This document shows, in pieces, positions 35,823-43,308 of a stretch of DNA of 43,385 nucleotides (positions within the stretch are counted from its first letter, which is position 1; every line of letters begins with the position of its first letter). Made by a program: the position numbers and the translations under genes. The DNA comes from Acidobacteriota bacterium (lineage in GTDB: Bacteria > Acidobacteriota > Vicinamibacteria > Vicinamibacterales > JAHECP01). The stretch covers positions 1-43,385 of the forward strand of contig JAHECP010000034.1 in assembly GCA_024641665.1 (NCBI GenBank), written 5' to 3'. Under the pieces are notes generated by a model. That model saw nothing but the letters and a program-made list of their open reading frames with translations. It was not told the origin of the DNA and did not search any database.

Positions 35823-36656
35823 ATGATCCCGCTTCGCGGAATGATCACTCTGGGCATCGTCGGCCTGCTGTCCACGGCCGGTGGACCCGGCTCGGTGTCT
35901 CAGATGGCACAGTGGCCACCTCACGCCTGTGATTACGCCGAGACGCCGCCACCGCCGTTACCGGTGTCGAGGCCGGTGTCCAGCGTGATTCTGTACAGCT
36001 CGGATGTCGATTTCGACCTGCAGACGCAGAAGCCTCAAATCGAACGAGTGATCGTGAATCGGGATCACGTGTCTCACTCGTTGGTGTGGACGGGAGGGCG
36101 CCTGTCGGTGGACAACCTGCCGCCGGATTATGAGGCCGTTCTGTGCACGAGCGGTTTCGACGGCTACTTGACGGACCACGACGGCAAGATCACGGTGGAC
36201 AACGCGTCACGCAGGGCCATTCGTGCGGTCGTCTACACGGGGCAATTGGAGCCGGCTTACAACAGACCGCCAGACTTCGTCAGGCAGTTCAGAGTGGGGT
36301 ACAAGCTTCAACCACCCGAGGGGTCTCCAAGCGTCTCTGTCGAGGTGCGTGTGACGGTTTCTCCTGCCGACGCTGGAGGCTCAGTGCCGATGGGGTACGA
36401 GATCCGCAACCTTGGCACCGATTCGGTGGTCGTCTCGGGGACCCTTCAGGCGCTTGTCGCCAGTGGCGAGGCGATCGCAATCGCGCCTGGCAAGAGTCTG
36501 ACCGCCGAGATCTTGTCGACCGACGCGCCAGTCGTGATTCCGACGCTCATCGTCGTTTCAAAGCCGCAAGGCAGGGAGCGGATCGGAACGTTGTTGCCAG
36601 ACCTTCCGGTGAGCACCGCGTGGAGGAGAACGGACGGGCGGTTCCAAGCGCGTTGA
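35823..36656 (+). CDS. Exported protein, unknown
   Basis: 277 residues from ATG 35823, GGAGG eight bases upstream. The N-terminus (PLRGMITLGIVGLLSTAGGP) resembles a signal peptide. The rest is strand-rich (SSVILYSSDVDFDLQ; VIVNRDHVSHSLVWTGGRLSVDNLP; VSVEVRVTVSPADAGGSVPMGYEIRNLGTDSVVVSG), suggesting one or two immunoglobulin-like beta-sandwiches. Codon use is noticeably less GC-rich than in neighbouring core genes, hinting at acquisition. It is followed 17 bp later by a membrane protein gene, probably the same operon. Not recognised. Confidence 0.65.
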   Translation: MIPLRGMITLGIVGLLSTAGGPGSVSQMAQWPPHACDYAETPPPPLPVSRPVSSVILYSSDVDFDLQTQKPQIERVIVNRDHVSHSLVWTGGRLSVDNLPPDYEAVLCTSGFDGYLTDHDGKITVDNASRRAIRAVVYTGQLEPAYNRPPDFVRQFRVGYKLQPPEGSPSVSVEVRVTVSPADAGGSVPMGYEIRNLGTDSVVVSGTLQALVASGEAIAIAPGKSLTAEILSTDAPVVIPTLIVVSKPQGRERIGTLLPDLPVSTAWRRTDGRFQAR

Positions 36657-36673
36657 CCTCAGGAGGCTGTCGC

Positions 36674-37051
36674 ATGAACGACACTCGCGCCTCGGCGCTC
36701 AGGCCGCTCGTCGAGTTCGTGCGCCTGGCCGCCATCGTTGTTCCGTCGGCGACGACCTTCTTTGTCGACATCGCTCCCGCAGAGGACCCGGGATGGTCGA
36801 AGGGGTTTGCGGTCATCTTCTCTGCCATTGGCTTTGCGCTGGCGTTCGGCTACGCCCGCCGCGCCAGCCAACCGAGCCTGTGGGTCGCTCTGGCGTTGGC
36901 TGTGGGTACGGTCATTCTGGCCACTGTCTACTTCTACATGACGGGCGCCGGAGCGAGTGGAGTGACGGTCTTCTTGCTGTTCACGTTGACCATCGCGCTC
37001 GCAACCACAGCGATCAGCGTGGGAGTAATGGTGGGAGTTCGAAACATCTAG
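36674..37051 (+). CDS. Four-helix membrane protein, unknown
   Basis: 125 residues from ATG 36674, AGGAGG seven bases upstream. Four hydrophobic segments: LAAIVVPSATTFFVDIAP, GFAVIFSAIGFALAFGYA, LWVALALAVGTVILATVYFYM and VTVFLLFTLTIALATTAISVGVMVGV. No charged catalytic motif. Same lower-GC style as the preceding gene and probably co-transcribed. Not recognised. Confidence 0.65.
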   Translation: MNDTRASALRPLVEFVRLAAIVVPSATTFFVDIAPAEDPGWSKGFAVIFSAIGFALAFGYARRASQPSLWVALALAVGTVILATVYFYMTGAGASGVTVFLLFTLTIALATTAISVGVMVGVRNI

Positions 37052-37145
37052 AGCGAGATAGCTTCGAAGCCGCTCGAACGGATTCTGTCGACCCTGGCTA
37101 CGAAGGCCGACGCCCGGGAGGAAGGCGAGCGGACCCGGCCTGTGG

Positions 37146-37151
37146 TAGGTT
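37146..37151 (+). promoter_or_regulatory. Extended -10 TGGTAGGTT of the MazE-like gene
   Basis: CCTGTGGTAGGTTCC, identical in TGTGGTAGGTT to the site before the M14 gene; predicted start near 37158, 22 nt before ATG 37180. Confidence 0.5.
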
Positions 37152-37179
37152 CCATGTAACCAGTTGGAGCCACCGGCCC

Positions 37180-37491
37180 ATGTCCACGACCAGGTCCGTG
37201 AAGTCCCGGGACAAGGTCCGCGCCCATCGCGAGCGGCTGCGCCGCCGCGGCCTCCGGCCGATCCAGATCTGGGTGCCGGATGTCCGATCGCGCACCTTCG
37301 CCCGCGAGGCGCACCGCCAGTCTTTGCTCGTCGGTGCCGACGCGCTCGGGCGAGAGGAGCAGGGGTTCGTCGACGCCGTTTCCGACTGGCCTTCCCATCT
37401 GTTCCTTGATCTTCACCTCCACTCTGAACGGTCGGCCTCCAACACCGCGCCTGCCGCCCGACGAAGCGCCGCATCGGCGACGACCGGGTAG
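37180..37491 (+). CDS. Orphan MazE-type antitoxin (DUF3018), abnormal C-terminus
   Basis: 103 residues from ATG 37180 (GGAG ten bases upstream). Residues 1-72 match the DUF3018 MazE-like antitoxin: KSRDKVRAHRERLRRRGLRPIQIWVPDVRSRTFAREAHRQSLLVGADA and EEQGFVDAVSDW. Such antitoxins normally stop at about this point and are followed by a mazF toxin. Here the frame runs on for 31 residues of unrelated Ser/Ala/Arg-rich sequence and no MazF is present; a PIN toxin gene converges from the other strand 6 bp away. The antitoxin has probably lost its partner through a deletion that replaced its tail. Confidence 0.75.
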   Translation: MSTTRSVKSRDKVRAHRERLRRRGLRPIQIWVPDVRSRTFAREAHRQSLLVGADALGREEQGFVDAVSDWPSHLFLDLHLHSERSASNTAPAARRSAASATTG

Positions 37492-37497
37492 TTCCGG

Positions 37498-37908
37498 CTA
37501 CTGCGGCAGGCCGAGCACCTGAATCCGCCCGTACTGACGGAAGTGGTGATCGAACGTGAACGCCCGCACCACCCGGCGGGCGTCAAGGACGGCGAACGAG
37601 ATCGCGTCACACAGGGTCCAGTCCTTGTCAGTGTGTCGCGTCAGGATCTCCTTCGCGCGCTGCTCCTCCGCCGGCAGCGCCCGCACGACGGGCAACCCGC
37701 TGGTCAACAGCCATTCATGGGCGATTGCCCGGCCAAGCTTGCGGACGAGGAGGGCGTGTGTTTCAACTTCTATGTAATTGGTGATGAAGCTCGGCCGCGC
37801 TTCAGACGCGATCTGGCGCGCCGTCGCAACCGCCCGTGCGTGGTCCGCGTCGTCGGCATCGAGCAAGGCCAGGATGGCGCTCGAATCCCAGAGCACGTCG
37901 CGAGTCAT
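37498..37908 (-). CDS. vapC: VapC-type PIN-domain toxin
   Basis: 136 residues from ATG 37908. PIN-domain acidic residues: Asp8 in LWDSSAILALLD, Glu near 47 in NYIEVETHALL, and the two Asp of DKDWTLCDAISFAVL and FDHHF. VapC toxins are Mg-dependent RNases that cut tRNA or rRNA. The start overlaps the stop of the HTH antitoxin gene (ATGA), so the two are translationally coupled. Confidence 0.88.
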   Translation of the reverse strand: MTRDVLWDSSAILALLDADDADHARAVATARQIASEARPSFITNYIEVETHALLVRKLGRAIAHEWLLTSGLPVVRALPAEEQRAKEILTRHTDKDWTLCDAISFAVLDARRVVRAFTFDHHFRQYGRIQVLGLPQ

Positions 37909-38186
37909 CGGTCTAGGATGGCGTGCTTGTCCCGGGCGCCGGGCGCCAGGCCACCACTGCGGCCGGCGCCGACGAGGCGGAATATCGGATGGTCGTTGGA
38001 GAACGGCGGGATCCGGCCGGTCCGGCTCCGGCGTGTCCCGATCCGGACCGCGGTCGACGGAACAAGTCGCCGTCGACCGCGGCGAACGCTGGGAAGATCG
38101 CCGCGCTGAATCAGGCGCCAGACCGTCGCCCGCGATACGCCGAGCGCTCGGCCTGCCTCATCGATGGTGAACATTTCAGCCGCCAT
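37905..38186 (-). CDS. HTH (excisionase/MerR-type) antitoxin of the VapC module
   Basis: 93 residues. The N-terminus FTIDEAGRALGVSRATVWRLIQRGDLPSVRRGRRRLVPSTAV is a winged helix-turn-helix of the excisionase (HTH_17) type. The C-terminal half (residues 45-93) is variable and likely binds VapC. ATG 38186 is chosen because the predicted sigma-70 promoter would start transcription at 38187, giving a leaderless message; GTG 38192 and ATG 38174 are alternatives. It should repress its own operon through the repeats at 38190-38231. Confidence 0.85.
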   Translation of the reverse strand: MAAEMFTIDEAGRALGVSRATVWRLIQRGDLPSVRRGRRRLVPSTAVRIGTRRSRTGRIPPFSNDHPIFRLVGAGRSGGLAPGARDKHAILDR

Positions 38187-38189
38187 GCC

Positions 38190-38231
38190 CACAAGCGTAT
38201 CACACTCGTCTCACCGTCTCAAGTGTATCAC
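38190..38231 (-). promoter_or_regulatory. Sigma-70 promoter and direct-repeat operator of the VapC module
   Basis: Read on the minus strand: TTGAGA (38222-38217), 17-bp spacer, TACGCT (38199-38194), a near-canonical promoter ending one base before ATG 38186. Two direct repeats GTGATACACTTGAG (38231-38218) and GTGATACGCTTGTG (38203-38190), 28 bp apart, cover the -35 and -10 boxes and are the expected antitoxin-binding sites. Confidence 0.75.
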
Positions 38232-38330
38232 GTGCCGAACGGCGTGGGCCCGGCCCCGGGCACTGCACGATACGCTCGTCGGCGTGATGAAGATCCTGGG
38301 CGCTTCCAATGAATCGCGCCACCGACAGCC

Positions 38331-38372
38331 GGGGACGATTAGTGCCGGCCGACGATGGTAGGATCGCGGCCC
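38331..38372 (+). repeat. Promoter-bearing repeat, copy C
   Basis: GGCCGACGATGGTAGGATCG core shared with copies A and B. The extended -10 TGGTAGGAT (TAGGAT 38359-38364) predicts a start near 38371, 20 nt before ATG 38391. Confidence 0.65.
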
Positions 38373-38390
38373 GGAGGCGACGAAGGCGGA

Positions 38391-39212
38391 ATGGTGACAG
38401 AGAAGAAAAACCCTGGGTTCCAGGAGATGGTCCGGATGCGGGTCGTGTTCGAGGTGCCCGGCATGGACGCGGTGAACGTCCGCCGGGATCTCGAGTACAA
38501 GACCGGCGACGGGCAGCCGCTTCACATGGACGTCTACGCTCCTTCGAAGGCGCGAGGACCGCGCCCGGCGGTGGTGCTCGTTCACGGGGGTCCGGTTCCC
38601 AGGATCGGCGCGAAGAACATGGGGGTCTTCGTCTCGTACGGCGAGCTGCTCGCCGCGTCGGGACTGGTGGCCGTGGCCTTCGATCACCGCTTTCTCGCCC
38701 CCGCGCGGCTGGCTGACGCGGCAGAAGACGTGGCGGATCTGGTGGAGCACGTCCGCACGAACGCCGGCTCGCTGGGCGTGGATCCGGAGCGGTTGGCGCT
38801 CTGGGCGTTCTCCGGCGGCGGGCCGTTCCTGGCGGCACCGCTCCGGGACCGGCCGGCCTGGCTGCGCGCCGTCGTGGCCTACTACGCGGTCCTGGACCTG
38901 CAGCAGCCCGCGCCTGGAGTCGACAGCGGGGTCAGCTCCGATCTGCGCCGGACGTTCTCGGCGATCTGCGGCCTGGGCGACGTGGCCCGAGACGCGCCCC
39001 CCATTCTCGTCGCGCGCGCGGGGCTGCACCACGAGTGGCTGAACGCGGGAATCGATCGCTTCGTCCAGGCGGCCTTGTCGACGGGGGCGACGCTCGACCT
39101 GCTGAACCATCCAGACGGACGCCACGGCTTCGACATCCTGGACGACGACGCCCGCTCGAAGCAGATCATCCGCCGCACGCTGGAGTTCCTGTGGGATCAG
39201 CTCGTCGGCTGA
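38391..39212 (+). CDS. Alpha/beta hydrolase (esterase-like)
   Basis: 273 residues from ATG 38391. Oxyanion-hole block RPAVVLVHGGPVP, nucleophile region LALWAFSGGGPFLAAP (Ser in AFSGG, a variant GxSxG) and a C-terminal His in HPDGRHGFDILDD followed by LEFLWDQL; together a dienelactone-hydrolase or BD-FAE-like esterase. No signal peptide. AAGGCGGA before the ATG is a weak Shine-Dalgarno site; the in-frame GTG/ATG at 38355 lies inside the promoter repeat and is not used. Substrate unknown. Confidence 0.85.
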   Translation: MVTEKKNPGFQEMVRMRVVFEVPGMDAVNVRRDLEYKTGDGQPLHMDVYAPSKARGPRPAVVLVHGGPVPRIGAKNMGVFVSYGELLAASGLVAVAFDHRFLAPARLADAAEDVADLVEHVRTNAGSLGVDPERLALWAFSGGGPFLAAPLRDRPAWLRAVVAYYAVLDLQQPAPGVDSGVSSDLRRTFSAICGLGDVARDAPPILVARAGLHHEWLNAGIDRFVQAALSTGATLDLLNHPDGRHGFDILDDDARSKQIIRRTLEFLWDQLVG

Positions 39213-39285
39213 GACCAGGTCACGTGGTGGACCGTGGGAATGCCGGCCGCCGCGTTCGAGTCCTGAACGGTCGGGAGGGTCGTGT

Positions 39286-41508
39286 ATGCAGCACGCTCTG
39301 GTCGCCATCATTCTGTTGCTCGCGGTTGTTCTTGCGCCAGTCCACGCTCAGCAAGGAGAGCGGCCCGACACGCCTCAGCATCCATGGATGAACAAGGCGC
39401 TCTCACCCGATCAGCGGGCGGAGCTTGTCCTCGCCGAGATGACGCTCGACGAGAAGATCAGCCTGGTCCACGGGCTGAGCATGCCGCGCGGGACGGCACC
39501 GGACCCCACGACCGCCGCAGTCCTGGCGCGGTCCAACGGCGGGGCCGGTTTCGCGCCCGGGATCGCGCGCCTGGGCCTTCCGGACCTGCAGCTGGCCGAC
39601 GCGGCCGTCGGAGTCGCGCGCGGGGCCGCGCGGGGCCGCTATTCCACGCCGCTGCCGTCCACCGTGGCGCTGGCGGCCACCTGGAATCTGCCACTGGGCC
39701 ACGAATTCGGCGCGCTCGTCGGCCGCGAGCTGCGCGATCAGGGGTACAACGCGTCGCTCGGCGCCGGCGTCAACCTCATGCGCGAGCCCCGAAACGGCCG
39801 CAACTTCGAATATGTGGGCGAGGATCCGATTCTGGCCGGCAGGATGGTGGCCCAGGTCATCAAGGGCACCGAGGACCAGCATGTGATCGGCAACATCAAG
39901 CACTTCGCTCTGAACGATCAGGAGACGGGGCGCCAGGTCGCCAGCGTCGTCCTCAACGAGCGCGTGATGCGCGAGACCGATCTGCTCGCGTTCGAGATCG
40001 GAGTCAAGGAAGGCCGTCCGGACATGGTCATGTGCTCGTACAACCGGATCGACGGCATCTGGGCGTGCGAGAACCCGTACCTGCTGACGGACCTCCTGAA
40101 GAGGACGTGGGGGTTCGAGGGCTGGGTCATCTCCGACTGGGGTGCCACGCACAGCACGGTCGAGGCGGCCCTTGCGGGGCTCGACCAGGAAATGCCGGGC
40201 GATGCGCACTTCGGCGCAGCTTTGAAGAAGGCCGTCGAGAGCGGGGAGGTGCCGCTCGCGCGCCTCGACGACATGGTGCGCCGCATCCTTCGAGCCGAAT
40301 TCGCGTCCGGCATCATCGACGACCCGCCGGTGACGCGCGTGCCCGACGTGTTCGCGGGTTTCGATCTCGCCCAGCGGGTCGCCGGGCAGGGCAGCGTCCT
40401 GTTGAAGAACGCCGACGGTCTGCTCCCCCTGTCGGCCGCCACGCTGAAATCGATCGCCGTGATTGGATCGCACGCCGACCTCGGCGTCCTGTCCGGCGGC
40501 GGCTCGGCCAAGGTGGACCCGCCGGGCGGCAACGCCGTCCCGCCGGCTCCCGGCGAGATGGGTGCAATCTGGCACCCGTCGGCGCCGCTCGAGGCCATCC
40601 GGGCGAAGGCGCCGCAAGCGAGGGTCGAGTTCGATGCGGGGACGGACCCGGTCTCGGCTGCGGCGCTTGCCCGGACGTGTGACGTGGCGATCGTGTTCGT
40701 CAATCAGCCCACGAGCGAAGGCCGCGACGTTCCGAGCCTGGCGCTGCCCGACGGCCAGGACGCGCTCGTGGCGGCGGTCGCCGCGGCCAACCCCCGAACC
40801 GTGGTCGTGCTGGAGACCGGCGGCCCCGTGGCCATGCCGTGGATCGATCGGGTGGGCGCGGCGCTCGAGGCGTGGTACCCGGGCATACGTGGCGGCGAAG
40901 CCATTGCGGCTATCCTGTTCGGCGACGTGAACCCCTCCGGGAAGCTGCCGATGACCTTCGCGAGGAGCGACGCGGACCTGCCGCAGCCGAAGCTCCCCGG
41001 ATCGGATCTCACGCCGCAGCCGGTGCCCCCGCCTCCGGGGGCGCCGGCCGGCGCCCGGCGCCGCGCGCAGCTGCCTCCGTTCGACATCACCTACCCGGAG
41101 GGGCTGAAGGTCGGCTACAAATGGTTCGACGCCGAGAACAAGACGCCGCTCTTCCCGTTCGGGCACGGGCTGTCGTACACGACATTCGCCTACTCCGGTC
41201 TCGGCGTGACGGGCAAGACCGTCACGTTCACCGTCAGGAACACGGGCGGTCGCGCGGGCGCGGAGATTGCGCAGGTGTACGTCGCGCTGCCGGCGAGCGC
41301 CGGCGAGCCTCCTCGCCGGCTGGTGGCCTGGGAGCGCATCCCGCTGGAGCCGGGGCAGTCCAGGACCGTGTCGGTGGCCGTCGACCCGCTGTTCCTGTCC
41401 GTCTTCGACGTGCAGAAGGACGGCTGGGAACTGGTGCCAGGCCAGTACACGTACTTCGTGGGCTCGTCGTCGCGGGCGCTGTCGCTGCGGGCGTCGACCG
41501 AGTACTGA
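39286..41508 (+). CDS. Secreted GH3 beta-glucosidase
   Basis: 740 residues from ATG 39286, GGGAGGG six bases upstream. Signal peptide LVAIILLLAVVLAPVHAQ. GH3 N-terminal domain (TLDEKISLVHGL; GVNLMREPRNGRNFEYVGEDP; HVIGNIKHFALNDQE) with the nucleophile Asp284 in GWVISDWGATHS; GH3 C-terminal domain (VLLKNADGLLPL; NPSGKLPMTFARSD) and a fibronectin-III-like domain at the end (VTFTVRNTGGRAGAEIAQVYV). Retaining exo-beta-glucosidase or xylosidase acting on plant or microbial glycans outside the cytoplasm; exact sugar not determinable. Confidence 0.95.
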   Translation: MQHALVAIILLLAVVLAPVHAQQGERPDTPQHPWMNKALSPDQRAELVLAEMTLDEKISLVHGLSMPRGTAPDPTTAAVLARSNGGAGFAPGIARLGLPDLQLADAAVGVARGAARGRYSTPLPSTVALAATWNLPLGHEFGALVGRELRDQGYNASLGAGVNLMREPRNGRNFEYVGEDPILAGRMVAQVIKGTEDQHVIGNIKHFALNDQETGRQVASVVLNERVMRETDLLAFEIGVKEGRPDMVMCSYNRIDGIWACENPYLLTDLLKRTWGFEGWVISDWGATHSTVEAALAGLDQEMPGDAHFGAALKKAVESGEVPLARLDDMVRRILRAEFASGIIDDPPVTRVPDVFAGFDLAQRVAGQGSVLLKNADGLLPLSAATLKSIAVIGSHADLGVLSGGGSAKVDPPGGNAVPPAPGEMGAIWHPSAPLEAIRAKAPQARVEFDAGTDPVSAAALARTCDVAIVFVNQPTSEGRDVPSLALPDGQDALVAAVAAANPRTVVVLETGGPVAMPWIDRVGAALEAWYPGIRGGEAIAAILFGDVNPSGKLPMTFARSDADLPQPKLPGSDLTPQPVPPPPGAPAGARRRAQLPPFDITYPEGLKVGYKWFDAENKTPLFPFGHGLSYTTFAYSGLGVTGKTVTFTVRNTGGRAGAEIAQVYVALPASAGEPPRRLVAWERIPLEPGQSRTVSVAVDPLFLSVFDVQKDGWELVPGQYTYFVGSSSRALSLRASTEY

Positions 41509-41559
41509 CGCCGAGTCTTCGCCGTCGCGGTATCCTTCGCGAACGATGGGACGGCCCGT

Positions 41560-42150
41560 GTGTCCGACGAACAGGGTCATGGCGATGGCGGCGCTGGTGA
41601 CCGACGGGCCCGAACCTCAGCGCCCGATGGTGCCCGCGCCTCGTCCCGCGGGCGCATCGCGCGGTTCGCCGCCGGCGCCACGGGGATAGCCCTCCTTCTC
41701 ATCGCCTACTACGCGGTCACGTGGTAAAGCCCTGTGCGCTTTGCCGGCGCCATCAACGTGTGCACGCAACCGTTCTGCGATTTCACGATGTACTACTATC
41801 CGATGGGGGAGGCGGTCTTTCGCACGGGACTCCCGGTCGTCGTCGTGCCTGGAGTGCTCCTGGGGAGCGCACAGACGCTGCGCTTCTACGGCGCCCTCCT
41901 CGACGCGTTTCGTGACTCCGGCTGGGTCACCGCCAACCCGCACTCCAAGTTCTTCCCGCACCTGGTCCTTCGTCTGGCCGACGCGGCGGGGTACGACGCG
42001 CACGCCCACCTTTCGCTGCTGTACTGGATCGCCTACGGCGTGGCGGCCGCCAACATGGGACTGATCGTCAGGGTGCGGTGGGCGGCGAAGGGCCCTTCCG
42101 GCTACCCCCGGCCCTGGGCCTCGCCCCAGGGATGCGTATTTTATCCTTGA
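41560..42150 (+). pseudogene. Interrupted membrane-protein gene, GT87/DUF2029-like
   Basis: From GTG 41560 the frame codes 55 residues ending in a membrane helix (FAAGATGIALLLIAYYAVTW) and is stopped by TAA 41725-41727. The same frame continues without a break with SPVRFAGAINVCTQPFCDFT and MYYYPMGEAVFRTGLPV, which resembles the start of the polyprenol-phosphate glycosyltransferase-87 (DUF2029) membrane family, then runs to TGA 42148-42150. A TATCCT -10 lies at 41531-41536. The total (about 196 codons) is far below the usual 400 or more, and the expected FxYSPF block after GLPV is missing, so a nonsense change plus an internal deletion are likely. The 55-residue product could still be made. 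Confidence 0.5.
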
Positions 42151-42194
42151 CCGTGCGCCGAATAGAGGCCATAATCTACGCATATGATGCGTAG
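42147..42194 (+). promoter_or_regulatory. Canonical sigma-70 promoter and palindromic operator of the Fic gene
   Basis: TTGACC (42147-42152), 17-bp spacer, CATAAT (42170-42175): the best sigma-70 promoter in the window. Transcription would start near 42182, two bases before ATG 42184. A perfect inverted repeat CTACGCAT-ATG-ATGCGTAG (42176-42194) covers the transcript start and the start codon and is a likely operator. Confidence 0.8.
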
Positions 42195-43308
42195 AATGCC
42201 TGGCACATACATCCACCAACAGCCCGGATGGCCCAGATTTCACTGGGACCAGGAGGCTCTGGCGGCGCCGTTGGCCGGAACCCGCCACCGGCAGGGCCGC
42301 CTGCTGGGCCGGATGGAGGGGCTGGGCTTTGCCCTGCGCAACGAGGCCCAGCTGGAGACGCTGACCCTTGATGTCCTCAAGTCCAGCGAGATCGAGGGCG
42401 AGAACCTCAATCCCGACCACGTGCGTTCCTCCGTGGCCAGGCGTCTGGGCCTCGAGACGGCCGGGATGGTGGCGGCCGAGCGTGACGTCGAGGGCGTGGT
42501 CGAGATGATGCTCGACGCGACGCAGAACTTCGGCCAGCCACTCACAGACGAACGTCTCTTCGGCTGGCATGCGGCGTTGTTTCCGACGGGGCGTAGCGGG
42601 ATGCGCAAGATCATCGTCGGCGCCTGGCGCGACGATGCAGCCGGGCCGATGCAGGTGGTCTCCGGCCCGGTCGGGAAAGAGAAGGTGCACTACGAGGCGC
42701 CGGCAGCGGCGCTGGTGCCGAAGGAGATGTCTGCCTTCTTCGCGTGGGCCAACGGCGCCGATGAAAAGACCGATCCCGTCTTGAGAGCGGCGCTGGCTCA
42801 CCTGTGGTTTGTGACCATCCACCCGTTCGACGACGGCAACGGGCGCATCGCGCGCGCGATTGCGGACTGTCTTCTCGCGCGCTCGGAGACGAGCGCACAG
42901 CGCTTCTACAGCATGTCAGCGCAGATTCGTGCCGAGAGAGACGAGTACTACGACATCCTCGAGCGCACGCAACGAGGGACGCTCGACATCACGCCGTGGA
43001 TGGAGTGGTTCCTCGGCTGTCTCGGTCGCGCCTTCGATGGCACCGAGACGACACTCTCAGCGGTCATGCGCAAGGCGCGTTTCTGGGAGAGGCACGCACG
43101 CGTGACCATGAGCGATCGCCAGCGCGAGATGCTGAATAGACTCCTCGATGGATTCACGGGCAGGCTGACGGCGCAGAAGTGGGCGAAGCTCGCCAGGTGC
43201 TCTCACGACACGGCGCTTCGCGATATCCGTGCGCTGATCGAGCACGGCATCCTGCAACAGGACCCTGGCGGGGGCCGAAGCACCAGCTATTCGCTGAGAG
43301 AAGCCTGA
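42184..43308 (+). CDS. Fic-domain protein with N-terminal DUF4172 and C-terminal winged helix
   Basis: 374 residues. The N-terminus YIHQQPGWPRFHWD is the DUF4172 signature. The inhibitory motif SSEIEG (Ser67, Glu71, Gly72) is of the N-terminal (class II) type, and the Fic active site HPFDDGNGRIAR starts at His213. Fic enzymes transfer AMP from ATP to target Ser, Thr or Tyr and can reverse it. The C-terminus LTAQKWAKLARCSHDTALRDIRALIEHGILQQDPGGGRSTSYSL is a winged helix, so the protein may bind DNA and regulate itself through the palindrome over its start. ATG 42184 fits a leaderless transcript; ATG 42187 and 42196 are alternatives. The rest of the window (43309-43385) shows no gene. Confidence 0.93.
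   Translation: MMRRMPGTYIHQQPGWPRFHWDQEALAAPLAGTRHRQGRLLGRMEGLGFALRNEAQLETLTLDVLKSSEIEGENLNPDHVRSSVARRLGLETAGMVAAERDVEGVVEMMLDATQNFGQPLTDERLFGWHAALFPTGRSGMRKIIVGAWRDDAAGPMQVVSGPVGKEKVHYEAPAAALVPKEMSAFFAWANGADEKTDPVLRAALAHLWFVTIHPFDDGNGRIARAIADCLLARSETSAQRFYSMSAQIRAERDEYYDILERTQRGTLDITPWMEWFLGCLGRAFDGTETTLSAVMRKARFWERHARVTMSDRQREMLNRLLDGFTGRLTAQKWAKLARCSHDTALRDIRALIEHGILQQDPGGGRSTSYSLREA

Noticed and set aside
30427-39212. Integron-like cassette array
   Set aside because: Small genes with repeats between them recall cassettes, but no attC-type core sites (GTTRRRY and RYYYAAC pairs) or integrase were seen, and the repeats look like promoters.
41725-41727. Programmed recoding at the TAA in the GT87-like gene
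   Set aside because: TAA is not a selenocysteine codon and no frameshift or readthrough signal is visible; simple mutation is the better explanation.
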